Shown in pieces: positions 1 to 7,992 of a DNA stretch of 18,056 nt (position 1 is the first letter of the stretch; each line of letters starts with the position of its first letter). Both the position numbers and the translations under genes were made by a program. The notes beneath the pieces were generated by a model. That model was not told the origin of the DNA. It worked only from the letters and a program-made list of their open reading frames with translations, and made no database searches. Source of the stretch: Chloroflexota bacterium (GTDB taxonomy: Bacteria; Chloroflexota; Limnocylindria; Limnocylindrales; CSP1-4); NCBI GenBank assembly GCA_021777365.1, contig JAJYDP010000017.1, positions 1 through 18,056 on the forward strand, given 5' to 3'.

Positions 1-1
1 G

Positions 2-3000
2 ATGACTGAGCGGCACGTCGAGCCGGGAGCGGATCCCCTGGTCCGGGCACTGCTGCGCACCCGCCGCCTCCTGCAGCCCGACGCGGTGTCGCCGGACCTG
101 CGCACGATCACGCGACAGGGCGGGCGCGACGCCGACGTCTTCTACCGCGACCGGTGGAGCCACGACCGGGTGGTCCGTTCCACCCACGGGGTCAACTGCA
201 CCGGGTCGTGCTCCTGGAAGGTCTACGTCAAGGACGACATCATCACCTGGGAGACCCAGGAGACCGACTACCCCAGCGTGGGACCGGATTCGCCCGAGTA
301 CGAGCCGCGCGGGTGCCCGCGCGGCGCCGCGTTCTCCTGGTACACCTACTCCCCCACCCGCATCCGCTACCCGTATGTGCGCGGCGCGCTCCTCGAGCTG
401 TACCGCGAGGCGCGGGCGCGGCTCGGCGACCCGGTGCTGGCCTGGGCGGACATCGTGGGCGATCCGGAGCGGCGCGCGCGGTACGTGCGGGCCCGCGGGA
501 AGGGCGGGCTCGTCCGGGCCTCCTGGGACGAGGCACTCGAGATGGTGGCCGCCGCCCAGGTCCACACCATCCGGACCTGGGGTCCGGACCGGATCGCTGC
601 CTTCTCGCCGATCCCGGCGATGTCGATGGCCTCCTACGCCGCCGGCGCCCGGTACACCAGCCTCATCGGCGGAACGCTCCTCTCCTTCTACGACTGGTAC
701 GCCGATCTCCCCATCGCGGCGCCGCAGGTCTTCGGGGACCAGACGGACGTCCCCGAGTCGGCGGACTGGTGGAACGCCTCCTACCTGCTCATGTGGGGCT
801 CCAACCTGCCCGTGACCCGCACCCCCGACGCGCACTTCATGACCGAGGCGCGCTACCGCGGCCAGAAGGTGGTGGTGGTCAGTCCCGACTACGCGGACAG
901 CACCAAGTTCGCGGATGAATGGCTGCCCGCGCAGCCAGGGACCGACGGCGCGCTGGCGATGGCCATGGGCCACGTGATCCTGCGCGAGTGCTTCGTCGAG
1001 CGCACCGTCGAGCGCTTCCAGGCGTACGTGAAGCGGTACACCGACCTGCCGTTCCTGGTGACCGTCCGCGAGCGCGAGGACGTCCCCGGGGCGTACGTGG
1101 CCGACCGGTTCCTGCGCGCCGCGGATCTCGGCCGGACAGACGAGGGCGATGCCTGGCGGACCGTGCTCGTGGACGCCGCCACCGACGAGCCGGTCGTGCC
1201 GAACGGCAGCCTGGGCGACCGGTACACCGAGTCGGGGATGGGCCGCTGGAACCTCGATCTGCAGGGCGTGGACCCGCGCCTTTCCCTGTTCGGATCCGGG
1301 GAGACGGTCGCCCTCGATCTGCCGCGCTTCGACATGAACGACGGGCCGGACGAAGGCGGGGCCGTCCTGCACCGCGGCGTACCGGTCCGCCGGATCGCCG
1401 GCCGGCTCGTCACGACCGTCTTCGATCTCCTCCTCGCGCAGTACGGCGTGGCCCGGCCCGGGCTCCCCGGCGAGTGGCCGGCCGGCTACGACGACCCGGC
1501 CCCGTACACGCCGGCCTGGCAGGAGGAGATCACGTCGATCCCGGCCGGCACCGTGGAACGGATCGCGCGCGAGTTCGCCGACAACGCGGAGCGCTCGGGC
1601 GGCCGCTCCATGATCGTCATGGGCGCGGGTACCAACCACTGGTTCCACTCAGACCAGATCTACCGCGCCATGCTCGCCCTCACCACGCTCACCGGCTGCC
1701 AGGGGGTCAACGGCGGCGGCTGGGCCCACTACGTCGGCCAGGAGAAGGTGCGCCCCCTTGCCGGGTGGTCGCAGCTGGCGTTCGCGCTCGACTGGGTCCG
1801 TCCGCCGCGCCAGATGGCCGGCACCGCCTTCTGGTACCTGGCCACCGACCAGTGGCGCTACGACGGGTTCGGCGCCGACGAACTGGCGACGCCGCTCGGT
1901 CGCGGTATCTTCCGGGGCCGCGCGCTGGCGGACACGCTGGCCCAGTCGGCCCACCTGGGCTGGCTGCCCTCCTGCCCGACCTTCGACCGGAACCCGCTCG
2001 ACGTGGTGCACGAGGCGGACGCCGCCGGGGTCGATCCGGCGGCCTACGCGGTCGAGCGACTGAAGGCGGGCGAGCTGCGCTTCGCCTGCGAGGATCCCGA
2101 CGCGCCGGCGAACTTCCCCCGGGTGCTGACCGTCTGGCGGGCGAACCTGCTGGGCTCGTCGGGCAAGGGCAACGAGTACTTCCTGCGCCACCTCCTGGGC
2201 GCGGACGCCGCGATCCGGGCGGAGCAGGCGCCGGAGGGCTCGAGACCGGTCGAGGTGACCTGGCGGGACGAGGCACCCGAGGGGAAGCTGGACCTGCTGG
2301 TCTCGCTGGATTTCCGGATGACCTCGACCGGCCTCTTCTCGGACGTCCTGCTCCCTGCGGCCACCTGGTACGAGAAGTACGACCTCTCCTCCACCGACAT
2401 GCACCCCTTCGTGCACGCGTTCAGCCCGGCGATCAGTCCGCCCTGGGAGGCCCGCAGCGACCACGACGCGTTCGTGGCCCTGGCCGGCGTGTTCAGCCGG
2501 CTCGCGGCGCGCCATCTCGGGACGCGGCGGGACCTGGTCGCCGCCCCGCTGCTCCACGACTCCCCGGGGGAGACGGCGCAGCCGGGCGGTCGCGTGCTGG
2601 ACTGGCGCCGGGGCGAGTGCGAGCCGGTTCCCGGCCGCACCATGCCGGCCCTCGTCGTCGTCGAGCGCGACTACGCCGCGATCGCCGACCAGATGGTCGC
2701 GCTCGGTCCCAGGATCGGGACGCAGGGCACCACCACGAAGGGCGTCACCCTCGTCCCGGACCGGGAGATCGATGAGCTCGGGCGGGTGTGCGGCACCGTC
2801 CGCGGCGGGACGGCCGACGGGCGCCCGTCCCTGGCCCGTGCCGAGCAGGTCTGCGAGGCGATCCTGGCCCTCTCGGGGACCACGAACGGCCGCCTGGCGA
2901 CCGCCGGCCTCGCGGTCCTCGAACGACGGACCGGTCGCCCGCTGGCCGACCTGGCCGCCGACCAGGCAGGCCGCCGGGTCACCTTCGCCGACACGCGGGC

Positions 3001-3697
3001 CCACCCGCAGCCCGTGGTCACCTCCTACGAGTGGTCCGGCAGCGAGCACGGCGGGCGCCGCTACTCGCCGTTCACCATCAACGTCGAGCGGCTGAAGCCC
3101 TGGCACACCCTGACCGGGCGCCAGCACTTCTTCCTGGACCACGACTGGATGGCGGAGCTGGGCGAGCAGCTGCCGACCTACCGTCCGCCGCTGGACATGC
3201 GGCGGATCTTCGGCGACCAGGGCATCGGCGGGGACGGCGCGGCGATCACGGTCCGCTACCTCACGCCGCACTCCAAGTGGTCGATCCACTCCGAGTACCA
3301 GGACAACCTCTACATGCTGAGCCTGTCGCGCGGGGGACCGGACCTCTGGCTGAGCCGGGAGGACGCGGAGCGGATCGGCGTCCGCGACAACGACTGGATC
3401 GAGGCCTCCAACCGCAACGGCGTGGTCGTCGCCCGGGCCGTGGTGAGCCACCGGATGCCGCCGGGGACCGCCTACATGCACCACGCCAAGGACCGCACGA
3501 TCGACACGCCGAAGGCGGAGCTCACGGGCCGCCGGGGCGGAATCCACAACGCACTCACCCGCCTCCTGATCAAGCCGACGCACCTGATCGGCGGGTACGC
3601 CCAGCTCTCCTACGCCTTCAACTACTACGGGCCCACGGGTAACCAGCGCGACGAGCTGACGGTGATCCGGCGCCGCTCGCAGCAGGTGGAGTACTGA
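2..3697 (+). CDS. narG: Respiratory nitrate reductase alpha subunit (Mo-bisMGD catalytic subunit)
   Basis: Catalytic subunit of the membrane-bound nitrate reductase, reducing nitrate to nitrite at a Mo-bis-MGD centre with electrons relayed from NarH. The 1231 residues match the family length (about 1,250). Visible are the FS0 cluster ligands H62, C66, C70 and C105 in HGVNCTGSC...RGCPRG, at exactly the spacing of E. coli H49/C53/C57/C92. The same 13-residue offset puts the Mo-ligand Asp at D235 in YDWYADLP. QTDVPESADWW and the long family-typical C-terminal half (molybdopterin-dinucleotide binding, about 1070-1220) are also present. The N-terminus has no twin-arginine signal or hydrophobic stretch, so the protein should face the cytoplasm as in E. 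coli. The ATG is the second base of the window, so its ribosome-binding site and the operon promoter are not visible. First gene of narGHJI. A cytoplasmic-type nitrite oxidoreductase alpha subunit is the main alternative and cannot be excluded from motifs alone. Confidence 0.96.
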   Translation: MTERHVEPGADPLVRALLRTRRLLQPDAVSPDLRTITRQGGRDADVFYRDRWSHDRVVRSTHGVNCTGSCSWKVYVKDDIITWETQETDYPSVGPDSPEYEPRGCPRGAAFSWYTYSPTRIRYPYVRGALLELYREARARLGDPVLAWADIVGDPERRARYVRARGKGGLVRASWDEALEMVAAAQVHTIRTWGPDRIAAFSPIPAMSMASYAAGARYTSLIGGTLLSFYDWYADLPIAAPQVFGDQTDVPESADWWNASYLLMWGSNLPVTRTPDAHFMTEARYRGQKVVVVSPDYADSTKFADEWLPAQPGTDGALAMAMGHVILRECFVERTVERFQAYVKRYTDLPFLVTVREREDVPGAYVADRFLRAADLGRTDEGDAWRTVLVDAATDEPVVPNGSLGDRYTESGMGRWNLDLQGVDPRLSLFGSGETVALDLPRFDMNDGPDEGGAVLHRGVPVRRIAGRLVTTVFDLLLAQYGVARPGLPGEWPAGYDDPAPYTPAWQEEITSIPAGTVERIAREFADNAERSGGRSMIVMGAGTNHWFHSDQIYRAMLALTTLTGCQGVNGGGWAHYVGQEKVRPLAGWSQLAFALDWVRPPRQMAGTAFWYLATDQWRYDGFGADELATPLGRGIFRGRALADTLAQSAHLGWLPSCPTFDRNPLDVVHEADAAGVDPAAYAVERLKAGELRFACEDPDAPANFPRVLTVWRANLLGSSGKGNEYFLRHLLGADAAIRAEQAPEGSRPVEVTWRDEAPEGKLDLLVSLDFRMTSTGLFSDVLLPAATWYEKYDLSSTDMHPFVHAFSPAISPPWEARSDHDAFVALAGVFSRLAARHLGTRRDLVAAPLLHDSPGETAQPGGRVLDWRRGECEPVPGRTMPALVVVERDYAAIADQMVALGPRIGTQGTTTKGVTLVPDREIDELGRVCGTVRGGTADGRPSLARAEQVCEAILALSGTTNGRLATAGLAVLERRTGRPLADLAADQAGRRVTFADTRAHPQPVVTSYEWSGSEHGGRRYSPFTINVERLKPWHTLTGRQHFFLDHDWMAELGEQLPTYRPPLDMRRIFGDQGIGGDGAAITVRYLTPHSKWSIHSEYQDNLYMLSLSRGGPDLWLSREDAERIGVRDNDWIEASNRNGVVVARAVVSHRMPPGTAYMHHAKDRTIDTPKAELTGRRGGIHNALTRLLIKPTHLIGGYAQLSYAFNYYGPTGNQRDELTVIRRRSQQVEY

Positions 3698-3699
3698 CC

Positions 3700-5202
3700 G
3701 TGCGCGTCATGGCCCAGCTGGGCATGGTCATGAACCTCGACAAGTGCCTCGGCTGCCACACCTGCTCGGTGACCTGCAAACAGGCCTGGACCAACCGGCG
3801 CGGCCTCGAGTACGCGTGGTTCAACAACGTGGAGACCCGGCCGGGCCAGGGATATCCGCGGCGGTACGAGGACCAGGACCGCTGGGAGGGCGGCTGGGTG
3901 CGCACGCCGAAGGGCAGGCTCGAGCTGCGGTCCGGCGGCCGGACGAAGCGGCTGCTGCGCATCTTCAGCAATCCCACGCTGCCCGGGCTCGACGACTACT
4001 ACGAGCCGTGGACGTACGACTACGACACCCTGGTCAACGCCCCGGCGCAGGCCGACGTCCCCGTCGCGCGGCCGAGGTCGCTGATCACCGGCGAGCCGAT
4101 GCAGATCCGCTGGTCGGCCAACTGGGACGACGACCTGGGCGGTGCGCCCGAGCACGCGCCGCACGATCCGATCCTCCAGCGGATCGGCGAGCGGGTGAGG
4201 CTCGAGTTCGAGCAGGCGTTCATGTTCTACCTGCCGCGGATCTGCGAGCACTGCCTGAACCCCTCGTGCGTTGCCGCCTGCCCGTCCGGGGCGATGTACA
4301 AGCGCGCCGAGGACGGGATCGTACTGGTGGACCAGGACGCCTGCCGCGGCTGGCGCATGTGCGTCTCCGGCTGCCCCTACAAGAAGGTCTACTTCAACCA
4401 CCGCACCGGCAAGGCCGAGAAGTGCACCTTCTGCTATCCCCGCGTGGAGGCGGGCCAGCCCACGATCTGCGCCGAGACCTGCGTCGGGCGGCTGCGCTAC
4501 ATCGGGCTCTTCCTCTACGACGCGGACCGCGTGCTCGAGGCCGCCTCCGTCGAGCGGGAGGCGGACCTGCTGGAGGCGCAGCGCTCGGTGATCCTGGATC
4601 CCGACGACCCGGCGGTGATCGATGCCGCGCGCGCCTCGGGCATCGCCGAGGACTGGCTCGACGCGGCCCGCCGGTCGCCGGTCTACGCCCTGACCCATCG
4701 CTACCGGATCGCCCTGCCCCTCCATCCCGAGTACCGGACCATGCCGATGGTCTGGTACGTCCCGCCGCTCTCCCCGGTGGTGAACGCGGTCCAGGAGACG
4801 GGGTTCGACGGCGAGGACCGGTCGACGCTCTTCGCCGCCATCGACGCGCTGCGCATCCCGGTCGAGTACCTTGCGGAGCTGTTCACCGCCGGCGATCCCG
4901 CGCCGGTCGTGGCGAGCCTGCGCACGCTCGCCGCGATGCGGGCCCACATGCGCCGGGCCAACCTGGGCGAGCCACCCGACGAGACGATCGCCGCCTCGGC
5001 GGGTCTCACGCCGGCCGCGATCGAGGACCTCTACCGGCTGCTCGCGATCGCCAAGTACGAGGATCGCTACGTCATCCCGAGCGCGCACGTCGAGCTGGCG
5101 CGCCTGCTCGACGCCCAGGTGGCCTGCAGCGTGGACCCGGCGCTGGTCGACCCGGTGTCGCGCCGCGCCGCCGGACGGCCGGGCCCGGGGGAGCGGCCAT
5201 GA
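3700..5202 (+). CDS. narH: Nitrate reductase beta subunit (Fe-S electron transfer)
   Basis: Ferredoxin-like subunit carrying electrons from NarI haems to NarG. Its 500 residues compare with 512 in E. coli. Four cysteine groups are visible: C16-C19-C22-C26 (LDKCLGCHTCSVTC), C182-C185-C190-C194, C215-W218-C221-C225 (CRGWRMC) and C242-C245-C257-C261. The tryptophan in the third group is the normal substitution that gives a 3Fe-4S instead of a 4Fe-4S cluster. Start: GTG at 3700 aligns with the E. coli N-terminus (MRVMAQLGMV against MKIRSQVGMV) and has AGGTGGA at 3684-3690. The ATG at 3709 would lose three residues. It lies 2 nt after the narG stop, and its stop overlaps the narJ start by 4 nt, so translation is probably coupled. 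Confidence 0.96.
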   Translation: MRVMAQLGMVMNLDKCLGCHTCSVTCKQAWTNRRGLEYAWFNNVETRPGQGYPRRYEDQDRWEGGWVRTPKGRLELRSGGRTKRLLRIFSNPTLPGLDDYYEPWTYDYDTLVNAPAQADVPVARPRSLITGEPMQIRWSANWDDDLGGAPEHAPHDPILQRIGERVRLEFEQAFMFYLPRICEHCLNPSCVAACPSGAMYKRAEDGIVLVDQDACRGWRMCVSGCPYKKVYFNHRTGKAEKCTFCYPRVEAGQPTICAETCVGRLRYIGLFLYDADRVLEAASVEREADLLEAQRSVILDPDDPAVIDAARASGIAEDWLDAARRSPVYALTHRYRIALPLHPEYRTMPMVWYVPPLSPVVNAVQETGFDGEDRSTLFAAIDALRIPVEYLAELFTAGDPAPVVASLRTLAAMRAHMRRANLGEPPDETIAASAGLTPAAIEDLYRLLAIAKYEDRYVIPSAHVELARLLDAQVACSVDPALVDPVSRRAAGRPGPGERP

Positions 5203-5873
5203 AGCCCCGCCTCTCCTCCCCGGACCGGCGACTGGTGCTCGCCGCCGCGTCACGGCTCCTGCAGTACCCGGACGCCGCGCTGCGGGACCAGCTGCCGCTG
5301 CTCCGGGACGCCGCCGAGCGACTCCCGGCGTCCGTGGGAACGCCGCTGCGCCGGTTCGTCGACCGTCTCGGCAGCCGGTCGCTCCTGGAGCTCCAGGCCG
5401 ACTACGTCGCGACGTTCGACCTGCGGCGACGCAACTGCCTGTACCTGACCTACCACCTCAACGGCGACACGCGCCGCAGGGGGATGGCGCTCTGGCGCTT
5501 CCGGCAGCTCTACCGCGAGCGCGGCTACGCGCTGGCCGCGAGCGAGCTGCCCGACTTCCTGCCGGCGGTCCTGGAACTGGCGGCAGAGGCGAACGCCGGT
5601 GACCGCGGACCGGTGGAGCTGCTGTCGGAGCACCACGCCGCGATCACGGTCCTCCGGGATGCACTGGCCGAAGCCGGCTCGCCCTACGCGGACGTGGTCG
5701 CGGCGCTGGAGGCCGCACTCCCCGCACCCTCGCGTGCGGCGCTGGAGACGGCGCGACGGCTCGAGGAGGAGGGGCCGCCCGCCGAACAGGTCGGGCTGGA
5801 ACCGTTCGCGGCCGCCGCGCGCGCCGGCGACGAGGAGCCGCTGCCCGGCATCCCGGCGGGAGGCCGTCCGTGA
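5199..5873 (+). CDS. narJ: Nitrate reductase assembly chaperone (delta subunit)
   Basis: TorD/NarJ-type dedicated chaperone that binds apo-NarG and assists Mo-cofactor insertion and membrane docking; it is not part of the final enzyme. The 224 residues agree with the family (about 230). Family-like stretches are SRLLQYPDAALRDQL near the N-terminus, ADYVATFDLRRRNCLYLTYH in the middle and ASELPDFLPAVLEL, each with a counterpart in E. coli NarJ. The C-terminal part is Ala/Glu-rich and less conserved. The ATG at 5199 overlaps the narH stop (ATGA) and is preceded by GGGGGAG at 5187-5193, 5 nt before the start. Its position between narH and narI is the canonical order. Confidence 0.93.
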   Translation: MKPRLSSPDRRLVLAAASRLLQYPDAALRDQLPLLRDAAERLPASVGTPLRRFVDRLGSRSLLELQADYVATFDLRRRNCLYLTYHLNGDTRRRGMALWRFRQLYRERGYALAASELPDFLPAVLELAAEANAGDRGPVELLSEHHAAITVLRDALAEAGSPYADVVAALEAALPAPSRAALETARRLEEEGPPAEQVGLEPFAAAARAGDEEPLPGIPAGGRP

Positions 5874-6592
5874 GCACCGTCCTCTGGATCGCCTTCCCGT
5901 ACATCTGCCTGACGAGCTTCGCGGTGGGCCACGTCTGGCGGTACCGCTACGACAAGTTCGGCTGGACGACGCGCTCCTCGCAGCTCTACGAGCGCCGTCT
6001 GCTGGAGTGGGGCAGCCCGCTCTTCCATTTCGGGATCCTGGGCGTGCTGGCGGGGCACGTGGTCGGGCTGCTCGTGCCCGAGTCGATGACGGCGGCGCTG
6101 GGCGTCCCGGAGTGGCTCTACCACGTCGTTGCCGCGATCGCCGGGACGGCGGCCGGGCTCATGACCGTGGCCGGGCTTGCCCTGCTCGTCTATCGGCGCC
6201 GCCTGACGCCGGCCGTCTTCCGGGTCACCACCCGGATGGACAAGGCGATGTACCTGCTGCTGGCGGCGGTCATCGCGGTCGGCACCTTCAACACGATCGG
6301 AATCAACCTGCTCGGTCCCGGCCACGACTACCGGCTGGACGTGGCCGTCTGGTTCCGCAGCATCTTCTGGCTCCAGCCGGACGCGTCGCTGATGGCCTCG
6401 GCGCCCCTGACCTTCCAGCTGCACGCACTGCTCTCATTCGCGCTGCTCGGGATCTGGCCGTTCACCCGCCTCGTCCACGTGTTCAGCGTCCCGGTCGGCT
6501 ACCTCGCCCGCCCGTACGTGGTCTACCGGACCCGCGGGGACCGGCCGGGCGCGAGGCCTCCGCGGCGCGGCTGGGAGGCCCCCGGCAGCTGA
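5870..6592 (+). CDS. narI: Nitrate reductase gamma subunit (di-haem cytochrome b)
   Basis: Membrane anchor that oxidises quinol and passes electrons through two b haems to NarH. 240 residues with about five hydrophobic helices. The four haem-ligand histidines are visible as H53 and H63 (LFHFGILGVLAGH) and H185 and H203 (FQLHALLSF...RLVHVFSVPV). The spacing equals E. coli H56/H66 and H187/H205. The N-terminus starts directly in a hydrophobic helix, as usual for the family. GTG start at 5870 overlapping the narJ stop, with GGGAGG at 5858-5863 six nt upstream. Last gene of the operon; only 12 nt separate its stop from the stop of the convergent lipoprotein gene. The intact haem sites argue for an enzyme wired to the quinone pool. 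Confidence 0.95.
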   Translation: MSTVLWIAFPYICLTSFAVGHVWRYRYDKFGWTTRSSQLYERRLLEWGSPLFHFGILGVLAGHVVGLLVPESMTAALGVPEWLYHVVAAIAGTAAGLMTVAGLALLVYRRRLTPAVFRVTTRMDKAMYLLLAAVIAVGTFNTIGINLLGPGHDYRLDVAVWFRSIFWLQPDASLMASAPLTFQLHALLSFALLGIWPFTRLVHVFSVPVGYLARPYVVYRTRGDRPGARPPRRGWEAPGS

Positions 6593-6604
6593 TCCCGCGC
6601 GAGC

Positions 6605-7042
6605 CTACGGCGCCTCGGTCGACTCGGCGACCGCTTCGAGGCAGAGCCGGACGTACTCGGGGTCATGCCGGGCGACCTCGCCGAAGGCGGCGGTCCCGGG
6701 GTTGTTCCCGTTGGTGAGGGCGGCCAGGCCGCTCTTCGCGCCCGGGGTCGCCTCGAGCGAGATCTTCTCGAGCAGCGGCGTGATGCTGATCCCGGTGACG
6801 GTCGCGGCGGTCGCCAGGTTCGCCCACACCGACTGGTTGCAGAACGCGAGCTCGGAGTCCGTGAGCGCCGACCCCGCGATCGGGATCGGTACGACCGAGC
6901 CCCGGGCGGCCGCCGGCACAGTGCTCGCGACGCCGCCCGTCCCGGGTGTCGCGCCGCACGCCCCCACGAGCGCGGCGGCGAGCGTCAGCGCGCTGAGCGC
7001 GATCAGGCCGGGCCGGACAGGCCCGCGGATGTGGGACTGCAT
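6605..7042 (-). CDS. Small lipoprotein of unknown function
   Basis: I do not recognise a family. The 145-residue product starts with a short basic region (MQSHIRGPVRPG), a hydrophobic stretch and a VGAC lipobox with Cys29 as the likely lipidated residue, so the mature protein should be anchored to the outer face of the membrane. The mature part has a Ala/Val/Pro-rich linker of about 35 residues. A compact domain follows, with two further cysteines (C68 in ELAFCNQSVW and C134 in VRLCLEAV) that could form a disulfide. ATG at 7042 is used here because it gives the most compact signal peptide; an in-frame ATG at 7060 would add six residues, and neither has a strong ribosome-binding site. Convergent with narI and divergent from the small gene at 7220. 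A role beside nitrate reductase is not indicated by anything except position. Confidence 0.75.
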   Translation of the reverse strand: MQSHIRGPVRPGLIALSALTLAAALVGACGATPGTGGVASTVPAAARGSVVPIPIAGSALTDSELAFCNQSVWANLATAATVTGISITPLLEKISLEATPGAKSGLAALTNGNNPGTAAFGEVARHDPEYVRLCLEAVAESTEAP

Positions 7043-7098
7043 GGCTGCAGAGTGCCCCATCCGGCGCCGGCGTGCACATGCCACGCGCGGGCTGCTTC

Positions 7099-7129
7099 TT
7101 GACCGATCCAGTCGCCGCTGGGGTATGAT
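7099..7129 (+). promoter_or_regulatory. Candidate sigma70-type promoter for the small gene at 7220
   Basis: TTGACC (7099-7104) and TATGAT (7124-7129) resemble a -35 and a -10 box. They are 19 nt apart, slightly longer than ideal. The -35 box coincides with the first copy of a repeated GATCGATCCAG-type element, so a bound regulator could compete with polymerase here. Confidence 0.4.
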
Positions 7130-7176
7130 CGGTGCGGGTCTCTTGATCGATCCAGAAACCCGCGATCGATCCAGAA
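7099..7176. repeat. Three copies of a GAYCGATCCAG element
   Basis: TTGACCGATCCAG at 7099-7111, TTGATCGATCCAGAA at 7143-7157 and GCGATCGATCCAGAA at 7162-7176. The first two are offset by 44 bp and the last two by 19 bp. The core of copies 2 and 3 contains the palindrome GATCGATC. They lie between the lipoprotein gene and the divergent small gene, over the candidate promoter, so operator sites are one reading and local duplication another. Confidence 0.7.
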
Positions 7177-7205
7177 CGCGGCGGTCAACGATCGGCGAGA
7201 GACCC

Positions 7206-7222
7206 GGAGGAACCTGGCCATG
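7206..7222 (+). promoter_or_regulatory. Ribosome-binding site for the upstream start at 7220
   Basis: GGAGGA at 7206-7211 lies 8 nt before the ATG at 7220, an optimal arrangement that supports translation from this start. Confidence 0.6.
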
Positions 7223-7558
7223 CATGCGTCGAACGGCACCCGTCGGCGCATCCCCCTGCATCGCAACCCATCCTGTCAAGGAGCAGATCCCATGTCGTAT
7301 CACCCATCCCCTCATCCGGAACCCTCTCCTCGACTCCGCCTGAAGATCGAACAGGCCCGACTCACGACCGGCCGGTTCGCCGCGATCCAGGTCGAGGTCG
7401 GAGTTCCGGCTCGCGCCTTCGTCGTGGCCACCGATGCCGAGGTGCGTCGGGGATGGATCCCGCGCGACGATCGCCCCCTGTTTCCCGGCCTGCACGAGGC
7501 CTTCGACGCAGCGCACCGCGCCGCCATCCGGGAGCGCCATCTCGCCACCGCCGCCTGA
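7220..7558 (+). CDS. Small protein of unknown function with two possible starts
   Basis: Not recognised. From ATG 7220 the product is 112 residues; from the in-frame ATG 7292 it is 88 residues. Both starts have a strong Shine-Dalgarno sequence (GGAGGA at 7206-7211 and AAGGAG at 7278-7283, each 8 nt from its ATG). The 24-residue extension is basic and contains one Cys. The common part begins with a Pro/His-rich stretch (SYHPSPHPEPSPR), continues with an alternating hydrophobic region (RFAAIQVEVGVPARAFVVATDAE) that could be beta strands, and ends in a likely amphipathic helix (HEAFDAAHRAAIRERHLAT). No signal peptide, membrane segment or metal motif is seen. Codon use fits its neighbours. Followed 143 nt downstream by the tRNA-Gly gene in the same orientation. 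Confidence 0.65.
   Translation: MHASNGTRRRIPLHRNPSCQGADPMSYHPSPHPEPSPRLRLKIEQARLTTGRFAAIQVEVGVPARAFVVATDAEVRRGWIPRDDRPLFPGLHEAFDAAHRAAIRERHLATAA
7278..7294 (+). promoter_or_regulatory. Internal ribosome-binding site for the start at 7292
   Basis: AAGGAG at 7278-7283 is 8 nt before ATG 7292, inside the reading frame opened at 7220. It is as good as the upstream site, so the shorter 88-residue form may be the main or a second product. Confidence 0.6.
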
Positions 7559-7701
7559 CAAGCGCAGCCGGCGAGCGCGGACGCTCGTCGCACCCGGCCC
7601 GTCGGGTCCGACCCCGGCCGCGCTGCACCGGGCGCCACCCACCGCTCACCCGCGTCCGGTCGCGAGTGCGTGGTAGGGTACGCAGGCGCGTGCCCGTGCG
7701 G

Positions 7702-7777
7702 GCGGGAGTAGCTCAGTTGGCAGAGCGGCAGCCTTCCAAGCTGCATGTCGCGGGTTCGAGACCCGTCTCCCGCTCCA
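7702..7777 (+). tRNA. tRNA-Gly (anticodon TCC)
   Basis: A complete cloverleaf can be folded. The acceptor stem GCGGGAG (7702-7708) pairs with CTCCCGC (7767-7773). The D stem is GCTC/GAGC. The anticodon stem GCAGC/GCTGC (7728-7732 and 7740-7744) encloses the loop CTTCCAA with anticodon TCC at 7735-7737, reading GGA. The variable loop has 5 nt. The T arm has loop TTCGAGA and a stem whose outermost pair is G-T. Discriminator T and an encoded CCA end the gene at 7777. A possible -10 box TAGGGT lies at 7674-7679 with no clear -35. Confidence 0.97.
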
Positions 7778-7886
7778 CTTCCGATCAAGCCGACACGCAG
7801 CCTCGCAGCTGGCGCTCTCGCTGGGTCAGGCCGGCGAGGCCGCGTGTTCCGCTGGGCTGCCGTCGGCGCGGACGACGAGGGGCGCG

Positions 7887-7952
7887 TTCCGGGACGGAGA
7901 GGGGCCCAGTCCCGAAACGATCGGAGCGCCAGGCCGGGGAACCCGGCGCTCC
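7887..7952. terminator. Tandem hairpins between tRNA-Gly and the permease
   Basis: GGAGCGCC (7923-7930) and GGCGCTCC (7945-7952) form a perfect 8-bp stem with a 14-nt loop. A second imperfect stem is TTCCGGGAC (7887-7895) with GTCCCGAAA (7909-7917). The region is downstream of both the plus-strand tRNA and the minus-strand permease. No clear T-run follows either way, so a terminator role is inferred from position and stem strength. Confidence 0.4.
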
Positions 7953-7992
7953 GTGCGTGTCGATGGATCGGCGATCGCGGCCGGATCGGCGG

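Noticed and set aside
2..130. Possible twin-arginine export signal at the NarG N-terminus because of the Arg-Arg in LLRTRRLL.
   Set aside because: No hydrophobic h-region or cleavage site follows the arginines, so an outward-facing NarG is not supported.
1649..3583. A 644-codon open frame antisense to narG, and similar long antisense or out-of-phase frames over narH and the permease (for example 3625-5253 minus and 7745-9040 plus).
   Set aside because: They are composition artefacts of very GC-rich DNA: the products are Arg/Gly/Pro/His-rich, match no family I recognise, and overlap genes with unambiguous conserved motifs on the other strand.
4342..4374. Tryptophan in place of a cysteine in the third Fe-S motif of NarH (CRGWRMC).
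   Set aside because: This is the normal family state, corresponding to Trp220 in E. coli NarH, and gives the 3Fe-4S cluster; it is not a defect.
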